Assembly (NCBI GenBank): GCA_040880545.1
Contig: JBBDIE010000116.1
Coordinates: forward strand, 1 to 22,364
DNA: 22,364 nt
Reading direction: 5' to 3'
Source of the DNA: M55B112 sp040880545
GTDB taxonomy: Bacteria > Bacteroidota > Bacteroidia > Bacteroidales > GCA-2748055
Every line of letters begins with the position of its first letter. Positions within the stretch are counted from its first letter, which is position 1. The notes below the pieces were generated by a model. The model was given only the letters and a program-made list of their open reading frames with translations, had not been told where the DNA came from and made no database searches. Positions 16,592 through 22,364 of the stretch are shown here, in pieces. Made by a program: the position numbers and the translations under genes.

Positions 16592-18016
16592 TTGAGAAGA
16601 GGATTTTCCATATTGTTCATACTGATTATAACACTTCAGGCAGTTTCGGCCCAGAGGTTTTACAGAACACAGCGTTTGCCCATATCAACAAGGTCCTGGT
16701 GGGAAACTGCACCGGTACCCTATAATGAGGGTATCGTTTTTACCTCAAACAGGACAGTCTCTTCCTTTGTGAAATATACAAATGAAAACAACCAGGCCTT
16801 TACAGATATTTATTTTTCCAAAAGAACCGAAGAAAACAGCTGGGGAATTCCCGAATTTTTATCCGAAAAGTTTGTTTCAAATTTTGATGACGGACCGGTA
16901 ACATTTGCCCGGAATAATCAACTCATCTGTTTTTACAGGGCTTATGTGGCAGAATTAGGGGAAGTAGGCCGGCGAAGCAACCCAAACGGGGGCTTCTACT
17001 TTGCTGAATTTATTGACGGGGAATGGACAGACCCTGTCCCGTTTGAACATAACGATTACGATTACAGCTTTTACACACCGCATCTTACGGAAGATGGTCT
17101 GAACTTGTACTTTGCAGCAAATCTGGATGATTCACGCGGTGATTATGATATCTATGTTTCACGTTTTGAAAACAACAGATGGACAATGCCGGAAAATCTG
17201 GGTGACAATGTAAATACTTCACAGAGGGACTGGTATCCCTTTGTTCACTCCAGCGGCAGGTTATATTTCAGTAGTGACGGGCACGACATGTTTGGCGGTT
17301 ATGATATATTTTATTGCAACCAGGTTGATGGTGAATATTACCCGGCTGTAAAAATGCAGACTCCCATAAATTCGGCATCGGATGATAATGCAATTCACAT
17401 GTCCGATGATTTCAGCGAGGGCTATTTTACCTCCAAACGAATTGGGGGCACGCCCGGAATTTATCAATTTTCCACCTCTTTCCCCACATTTGAATTTCCA
17501 CGTCCCATCCAAAAACAGGGATTTTGTTTCCGGCTGAGGGAAAATTCACTGGATACCATCGATTATGAAGTTTTTGATTATGAATGGGTGATTAATGACA
17601 CATTGAAAATTAAGGGGCACAACATCATCTATTGTTTCCCGGGTGCAGGAGAATATTATGTGAGTTTTAATGTAACCAATAAGCTTACCGATTCAGTGAT
17701 GTATGATGTGGCCAGTCTCTACCTGCCCATTAGGCTGATAGAACAGCCTGCTTTCACCTGTCCGGATACCGTGAACGTTAACGATGAAGTGGTGTTCAGT
17801 GCAGAAAAAACCTATTTACCGAATTTTGAAATAGACGGATATTACTGGGATTTTGGAGATGGTATGAAAGGTTCCGGAATAACAACCAGGAATTTGTATA
17901 CATCTCCCGGTACATATAAAGTTGTACTGGGTGTGGAAGAACGGGTAAGGAACAGAAGACATGAACCTGAAAGAAAGGCGGTATTTAAAGAGATAATTGT
18001 ATTACCCGGCAACTGA
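16592..18016 (+). CDS. Exported PD40 (WD40-like propeller) and PKD-domain protein, T9SS-linked
   Basis: A 474-residue protein with a signal peptide (RRGFSILFILIITLQAVSA-Q). Residues about 40-290 hold PD40/TolB-like propeller blades, for example YTPHLTEDGLNLYFAAN with GDYDIYVS near 160-192, and WYPFVHSSGRLYFSSDGHD with GGYDIFYC near 214-243. Residues about 388-467 are a PKD-type immunoglobulin domain with the core YYWDFGDGMKGSG and SPGTYKVVLGV. An earlier segment, ending GAGEYYVSFNVTN, looks like a second, degenerate one. The organisation recalls the front part of the PD40-OmpA proteins linked to T9SS (PorE-like), but no OmpA peptidoglycan-binding domain is present. The start must be TTG at 16592: the codons before it are AAA and the stop of the previous gene, and no ATG occurs before the signal peptide. 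It is probably periplasmic or at the outer membrane and works with the PorP-like barrel. Confidence 0.83.
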   Translation: MRRGFSILFILIITLQAVSAQRFYRTQRLPISTRSWWETAPVPYNEGIVFTSNRTVSSFVKYTNENNQAFTDIYFSKRTEENSWGIPEFLSEKFVSNFDDGPVTFARNNQLICFYRAYVAELGEVGRRSNPNGGFYFAEFIDGEWTDPVPFEHNDYDYSFYTPHLTEDGLNLYFAANLDDSRGDYDIYVSRFENNRWTMPENLGDNVNTSQRDWYPFVHSSGRLYFSSDGHDMFGGYDIFYCNQVDGEYYPAVKMQTPINSASDDNAIHMSDDFSEGYFTSKRIGGTPGIYQFSTSFPTFEFPRPIQKQGFCFRLRENSLDTIDYEVFDYEWVINDTLKIKGHNIIYCFPGAGEYYVSFNVTNKLTDSVMYDVASLYLPIRLIEQPAFTCPDTVNVNDEVVFSAEKTYLPNFEIDGYYWDFGDGMKGSGITTRNLYTSPGTYKVVLGVEERVRNRRHEPERKAVFKEIIVLPGN

Positions 18017-18095
18017 AAGCATTAGCATACGGTAAGATTATTTTAATTTGCACGAATTTTGTATATTTTTATGAAATCGTGTAAAACGCACATAA

Positions 18096-19061
18096 ATGAA
18101 AAGAATAATAATTAGTATAATAGCAATTTTTACAGTACAATATATATTTTCGCAACCGGTACCCAATAAGGAGGAGAATATTCCCTACCTGATGACATTT
18201 GGCAACCAGGCGGACATCAGCTGGGGTGATGATGATTTTTCGCAGGCATTCTTTTTCCTGATACCTTCAGATTTTAAACGCCAGATATTTTTAAGGGTCT
18301 TTGATCCGGATACAGGAGGCAGGATTGATGAGATCAGGGGAGTATGGGACACACAGTGCAGCTTCGAAGTTTTTGGTGGTGAAGGCTGCCATTCTGAAGA
18401 TGATGCCAGAGAAACCTCACCCACGGGGAATTATAAAAGTGGGACACTATTGGCAATGAAAGTCTTTGGAAATGATTCGAGATATGATAATGACTCGTAT
18501 ACTTTTGGACCATTTAATCCGGCTGAAGGTGAATACAGTGAGGTATTTGACGCCTATATTTTTAAAGTGATCTGTGAGGGGTTGTCGGGTGATGACGGGA
18601 ACATGTACAGCTATTTTATGAGTACAAGCGGAACAGAAAATATATCCATAGAAGGGGCCAATGCATTTGCCTATGAGTATTCTTTCAGAATGCACAATGA
18701 TCCGTATGAAGTTTCACATATTTATCCATATATTACCGAAGGAACGATAACCGTTCAAATAGCTAATTTCGATTGGGATAATGATGGTGAGATTCTGGTA
18801 GTGTCCACTGAACGTCAGGGACAGTTGCTTCAGGTTTCATCAGAAGCAGACTGGTTATACAGGCAAATTAAGGTTGAAGATGGTGAAGTAGGCGGCTCTT
18901 ACGATCTGCAGTTTGTAAAGTCAAAAAACCCCGTAATCAGGAACAACAACGTAGTGATCAATGTCAGAAACCAGAGGTATGAGACCATGCCTTTCTACAC
19001 GAGTCCAATCGGTGGTGTGCCGAAGTATAAATATTCAGTTATAGCAGAGCCTCTTGACTAA
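18096..19061 (+). CDS. Exported protein of unknown function in the T9SS cluster
   Basis: A 321-residue protein with a signal peptide (MKRIIISIIAIFTVQYIFS-Q). I recognise no named domain. The mature part is rich in acidic and aromatic residues and predicted strand: FFFLIPSDFKRQIFLRVFDPD followed by TGGRIDE near 50-75, C88 and C98 flanking SFEVFGGEG, YTFGPFNPAEGEYSEVFDAY near 130-150, and FKVICEGLSGDDGNMYSYFMS near 153-173. This suggests a beta-sandwich, perhaps two, with a DWDNDGE-like acidic turn (FDWDNDGE) that could bind calcium. It lies 79 bp after the PD40/PKD gene and 16 bp before the propeller-SpoIIE gene, so it is most likely in their transcript. A role as secreted accessory or ligand of the following sensor is possible but is guessed from position only. 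Confidence 0.8.
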   Translation: MKRIIISIIAIFTVQYIFSQPVPNKEENIPYLMTFGNQADISWGDDDFSQAFFFLIPSDFKRQIFLRVFDPDTGGRIDEIRGVWDTQCSFEVFGGEGCHSEDDARETSPTGNYKSGTLLAMKVFGNDSRYDNDSYTFGPFNPAEGEYSEVFDAYIFKVICEGLSGDDGNMYSYFMSTSGTENISIEGANAFAYEYSFRMHNDPYEVSHIYPYITEGTITVQIANFDWDNDGEILVVSTERQGQLLQVSSEADWLYRQIKVEDGEVGGSYDLQFVKSKNPVIRNNNVVINVRNQRYETMPFYTSPIGGVPKYKYSVIAEPLD

Positions 19062-19077
19062 TTATCGATCATCTTTT

Positions 19078-22000
19078 ATGAAAAAAACGCTTTACCCATT
19101 TCTTATACTCTTTTTTTTACCTGTCTTATTGCAGGCCCAGTCATTTCAGATCAAGCGTTTTGGAATTGAAGATGGTATTTGTCATGAATCTACCTACTCC
19201 ATTATTCAGGATCACAATGGTTCTATTTGGATATCAACGGCTCAGGGGCTGTGCAGATTGAATGGCAAAAGTTTTAGCACTCAGTTTCTCGGTGATATTC
19301 TTCCGAATACTATTATTATCTCCAGTTTTAAAGACAGTCAGGACAGGATCTGGTTCGGGTATGTAGACGGGGTGATTGCGTTGCTTGAAAACAACAGGTT
19401 CAGGGTAATTCAGGCCGGGGAGAATATGAACTCATTAATTGTAGGATTTGCTGAGGATGATCAGGGTAACATACTGGCCATGACTCAGCGACATGGAATG
19501 ATTATTATAGATGATAAACTGGATATATCTTACATAACAGAACCATTTACAGGCATTTTTGTGTCTGAATTCTTGCTGACACACCAGGGGAACCTTATGG
19601 TTGGTGGTTTTGACGGATTAACACTCTTTACCGTTTCCACAGGAGCCGGAAAATACTCAAAAGCCGGCCGCATTGAAGGCATTCCTTTTACACAGGTGCA
19701 GGAAATAAAGCAGGGCCTGGCTCCGAATGAATACTGGGTAGGAACAAAAGATGAGGGCTTATACAGGGTGGTAGGTACATGGAATATTCCTTCAGATTAT
19801 ACGGTAATAAACGTAGGAGAAACATTGGGGCTGGAATACAGTAGTATTCAATCAATTCTGATTGACAATACCGGATTTCTCTGGCTCAGTGATTATGGAA
19901 AGGGAGTTTACAGGTTCCGTATCAATAAAAATTCTGAACTTGAAAACCGTCTTTTCATCAATATTGAGAGAGGGCTACCTGAGGCGTATATCAAAGAGAT
20001 TATGAAAGATGATGAGGGAAATATCTGGTTTGCCACCCAGGATAACGGTGTTGCAATACTCAGGGACCAGGCCTTTACATTTTATGACCTTTCCGACGAT
20101 AACTTCACCCCTGAAATTACCGCTATTAGTATTCGGGGGGATAACTACTGGTTCGGAACCAGGCATGGAGAGTTGTACTGGTCCGATGAGTATGAAATCA
20201 GGATAGGGAGAAAGCTTACATCTGCAAATGGTCTTCCGGGAGAAAGAATTACAGCTTTGTGGCAGGATGAAAACAGCAACTTGTATGTTGGGACAGAAGC
20301 GTCAGGAGTTTTCTATTTGAAGAACACAGCATCCCGTTTTACTAAATTTTTCGAAGCAAACAATTCACTGGGGAATACCATCAATGCCATAAACGGAGAT
20401 GAAAGAGCTGTTTGGATAGCCACGAATAACGGCATATATGAGATTATCAGGAGTGATGGAACAATGAAACGTCAGAGCACAAATACAGGGCTGCCCCACA
20501 ATGTGATTAACGATGTACTGATAGATAGGGTCGGGGCCGTTTGGATTGCCACAAAGGGAAGTGGTATCTATTGTGTAAATGAGATGAAGGATTATACCAT
20601 CAGCGGCAACCCAAAACTTGAGTTTAACAGTCTGATCGAGGATGAAACAGGAAGGATATGGGCCGGGACTAATGAAGATGGCGTATTTATTTTTGATAAA
20701 GATTCCCTTGGGGCATACTCTGTGGAGGAAGGACTCAAGTCGAAATACACCTATGGTATTGCGGCTGATTCCAAGGGATATATCTGGGTGGGCCACAGGT
20801 TGGGACTGAGCATGATCGATCCGGACAAGGGGAATATTTTAACCTATGGGATGGAAATGGGCTTTACTTCCGATGTTCATTACAGGGCAATTAAACATGA
20901 TGATGACCATGGATTGGTAATTTTCGGTACAAATCACGGAATAATCGTTCATGACACTTATCAGTCAAGGCAGGATACCATTGCCCCACGACTGAGTATT
21001 ACTGAGTTGAATATTTCAGATTCCATATATGATGCATCGGAACATATTAAGCTTCCGTATAGTACATACAGGATAAGGATCGATTTTGTGGGCATCAACC
21101 TGAGTAATCCGGACCAGGTAACCTACAGGTATAAACTTAATGGTTTTGATGACTGGTCGGAGCCCACAACGGAATCCGCTGTCTACTACAGCAGGATTGA
21201 AGATGGTGAATACACATTTATGGTGATGGCCTGTGACGGTTACGGGAATTGTACAGGAGAAGAGACACTGGCCAGGATATCTGTCAGGATCCCTCTATGG
21301 AAAGCCTGGTGGTTCATTGTTTCCCTGGTTGTAATCGCCATTGCAGCGGTATTTCTTTTCATAAAGATCCGGGAGAAAAACCATATTGCACTGCAGGAAT
21401 ACCTGGAACAGCAGTTGCAGGAGAGGACAAGGGAGGTGCTTCACCAGAAGGAGGAGATAGAGATCAAGAACAGGGATATTACAGACAGCATAAACTATGC
21501 TCAGCGTATTCAGGCCAGTATACTGCCGCCTGTGCAGCGTTTGCATCAGACTTTTGCAGGATCATTTGTATTCTATCAGCCCAGGGATATCGTGAGTGGT
21601 GATTTTTACTGGTATGATAAACTGGATGATGAACGGTTCCTGATCGTTTGTGCCGATTCAACCGGTCATGGGGTACCGGGGGCATTTATGTCTATGATCG
21701 GTACAACCCTCATCAAGGATATCTGCCTGCGCGACGACGTGAAAACACCTGCCGAAGTACTGAAAACATTAGATGATGAGGTGCGGGAAGCGCTGCATCA
21801 GAATAAGGAGACTACAGGCTCCAACGATGGAATGGATATTATCGTGGCAGAGATCAATCTGAAAACAAATATGTTTGTGGTCAGCTCTGCTATGCGACCC
21901 GTGATCGTCTACATGGGTGGGGAACAGATCTATGTAAAAGGGAGCCGGAGTTCTGTGGGAGGTCAGCTTGATGATCCTAATCTGGATAAGGAATTTATAA

Positions 22001-22239
22001 ACGAGGAATTCCAATTAAGTAAAGGGGATATCATTTATATGTTTTCCGACGGTTACCCGGACCAGTTTGGCGGTCCGCTGGGAAGAAAGTTTAAGATGGT
22101 ACGACTGAAGAACCTGCTGCGCGATATTCATGATAAGCCCATGGAGGAGCAGTACAATTATGTGAAGAGTAATTTTTTCCTTTGGAAGGAAGACCTTGAG
22201 CAGGTGGATGATGTACTCTTCATGGGAATCAAAATCTAA
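19078..22239 (+). CDS. Two-propeller/Y_Y_Y membrane sensor with cytoplasmic SpoIIE-type PP2C phosphatase
   Basis: A 1053-residue protein with a signal peptide (MKKTLYPFLILFFLPVLLQA-Q). Residues about 25-640 contain 14 propeller repeats of the Reg_prop type (GNIWFAT/GT-x-x-G-[IV] pattern), enough for two seven-bladed propellers. A Y_Y_Y domain follows (about 656-738, with YRYKLNGFDDWSE), then one membrane segment (about 743-764) and a coiled coil (about 775-815). The phosphatase starts at INYAQRIQASILPP. The SpoIIE/PP2C metal-binding aspartates are present: SGDFYW (D842), CADSTGHGVPGAFMS (D860), DGMDI (D920), and the late FSDGYPDQ and VDDVLFMGI. It should remove phosphate from a serine or threonine protein, typically an anti-sigma-factor antagonist, in response to an outside signal. 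An in-frame TTG at 19054 is rejected in favour of the ATG at 19078, which starts the signal peptide and leaves a 16-bp gap. No anti-sigma or STAS gene is in the window. Confidence 0.93.
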   Translation: MKKTLYPFLILFFLPVLLQAQSFQIKRFGIEDGICHESTYSIIQDHNGSIWISTAQGLCRLNGKSFSTQFLGDILPNTIIISSFKDSQDRIWFGYVDGVIALLENNRFRVIQAGENMNSLIVGFAEDDQGNILAMTQRHGMIIIDDKLDISYITEPFTGIFVSEFLLTHQGNLMVGGFDGLTLFTVSTGAGKYSKAGRIEGIPFTQVQEIKQGLAPNEYWVGTKDEGLYRVVGTWNIPSDYTVINVGETLGLEYSSIQSILIDNTGFLWLSDYGKGVYRFRINKNSELENRLFINIERGLPEAYIKEIMKDDEGNIWFATQDNGVAILRDQAFTFYDLSDDNFTPEITAISIRGDNYWFGTRHGELYWSDEYEIRIGRKLTSANGLPGERITALWQDENSNLYVGTEASGVFYLKNTASRFTKFFEANNSLGNTINAINGDERAVWIATNNGIYEIIRSDGTMKRQSTNTGLPHNVINDVLIDRVGAVWIATKGSGIYCVNEMKDYTISGNPKLEFNSLIEDETGRIWAGTNEDGVFIFDKDSLGAYSVEEGLKSKYTYGIAADSKGYIWVGHRLGLSMIDPDKGNILTYGMEMGFTSDVHYRAIKHDDDHGLVIFGTNHGIIVHDTYQSRQDTIAPRLSITELNISDSIYDASEHIKLPYSTYRIRIDFVGINLSNPDQVTYRYKLNGFDDWSEPTTESAVYYSRIEDGEYTFMVMACDGYGNCTGEETLARISVRIPLWKAWWFIVSLVVIAIAAVFLFIKIREKNHIALQEYLEQQLQERTREVLHQKEEIEIKNRDITDSINYAQRIQASILPPVQRLHQTFAGSFVFYQPRDIVSGDFYWYDKLDDERFLIVCADSTGHGVPGAFMSMIGTTLIKDICLRDDVKTPAEVLKTLDDEVREALHQNKETTGSNDGMDIIVAEINLKTNMFVVSSAMRPVIVYMGGEQIYVKGSRSSVGGQLDDPNLDKEFINEEFQLSKGDIIYMFSDGYPDQFGGPLGRKFKMVRLKNLLRDIHDKPMEEQYNYVKSNFFLWKEDLEQVDDVLFMGIKI

Positions 22240-22243
22240 TATA

Positions 22244-22254
22244 GGGCAACGCCC
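22244..22254. other. Short GC hairpin after the T9SS cluster
   Basis: GGGC and GCCC form a 4-bp stem around AAC, 5 bp after the stop of the propeller-SpoIIE gene. It is not followed by T-residues, so it is a poor intrinsic terminator. The string GGGCAACGCCC recalls dispersed intergenic repeats of the REP type, from memory only. Confidence 0.3.
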
Positions 22255-22268
22255 CAGGGAAGGGTGCA

Positions 22269-22364
22269 GGTATTTCATCGTAAGGGACTTTTTTTAACCA
22301 CAGAGGAAGCCTGAACCGGGATGCGTCAGATGGAGTCGGTATTCATCGTATGAGCCTTTTTTTT
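22269..22364. repeat. Degenerate direct repeat with T-run ends, cut by the window edge
   Basis: GGTATTTCATCGTAAGGGAC plus seven T (22269-22295) and GGTATTCATCGTATGAGCC plus eight T (22338-22364) align over about 27 bp with a single-base gap and a few mismatches; their starts are 69 bp apart. Between them lies AACCACAGAGGAAGC, which shares CACAGAG with the repeat at 362-368. This end region of 125 bp holds no gene I can support. Confidence 0.55.

Noticed and set aside
18043..18061. Near-matches to the TAnnTTTG box (TTAATTTG and GAATTTTG) before the unknown exported gene.
   Set aside because: Each misses a conserved base and no TTG lies at the right distance, so a separate promoter cannot be claimed.
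19054..19077. TTG start for the propeller-SpoIIE gene overlapping the preceding gene by 8 bp.
   Set aside because: It would add eight polar residues before a normal signal peptide; the ATG at 19078 is better.

Overview
The window looks like chromosome from a free-living member of the Bacteroidota, probably Bacteroidales/Marinilabiliales-like. This rests on a type IX secretion (T9SS) cargo gene with a gliding-motility-type C-terminal domain beside a PorP/SprF-family barrel gene, a DUF4783-nadC-pdxH block next to rlmH, a long two-propeller regulator of a kind common in this phylum, promoter matches of the TTG/TAnnTTTG type, and starts without clear Shine-Dalgarno sites. I see no tRNA, rRNA, insertion sequence, phage gene or CRISPR array.

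Layout. (1) 1-1925: the N-terminal end of a leftward TetR-type repressor, a 270-bp divergent regulatory region with two inverted repeats and an 11-bp tandem repeat, then a rightward gene for an exported nucleoside-hydrolase-like protein fused to a C-terminal FmdE-like domain. (2) 1926-4802: a leader with a 19-bp perfect interrupted palindrome, then valS. (3) 4836-6762, leftward: a DUF4783-type exported protein, nadC and pdxH, probably one operon read DUF4783 to nadC to pdxH and converging on valS. (4) 6902-11082, rightward: rlmH and, 5 nt later, a 1234-residue membrane histidine kinase with about 12 membrane segments and three predicted extracytoplasmic regions. (5) 11229-22239, rightward: five genes that look like one T9SS-linked unit. 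They encode a 1475-residue glycine-rich repeat adhesin with a type B C-terminal domain, a PorP/SprF-like barrel, a PD40/PKD exported protein, an unrecognised exported protein, and a 14-blade propeller/Y_Y_Y/SpoIIE-phosphatase transmembrane sensor. (6) 22240-22364: non-coding, with a short hairpin and a degenerate direct repeat ending in T-runs.

How the genes may work together. The T9SS block reads as cargo, its dedicated outer-membrane partner, two periplasmic or surface accessory proteins, and a sensor that turns an outside signal into dephosphorylation of a cytoplasmic protein. The first part of that model follows the known pairing of type B cargo with PorP/SprF proteins; the sensor's link to the rest is inferred from gene order. 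The valS, nadC, pdxH and rlmH genes are ordinary housekeeping genes. The least ordinary items are the nucleoside hydrolase-FmdE fusion, the three-sensor-domain kinase, and the adhesin cluster with its unrecognised 321-residue protein and attached phosphatase sensor.
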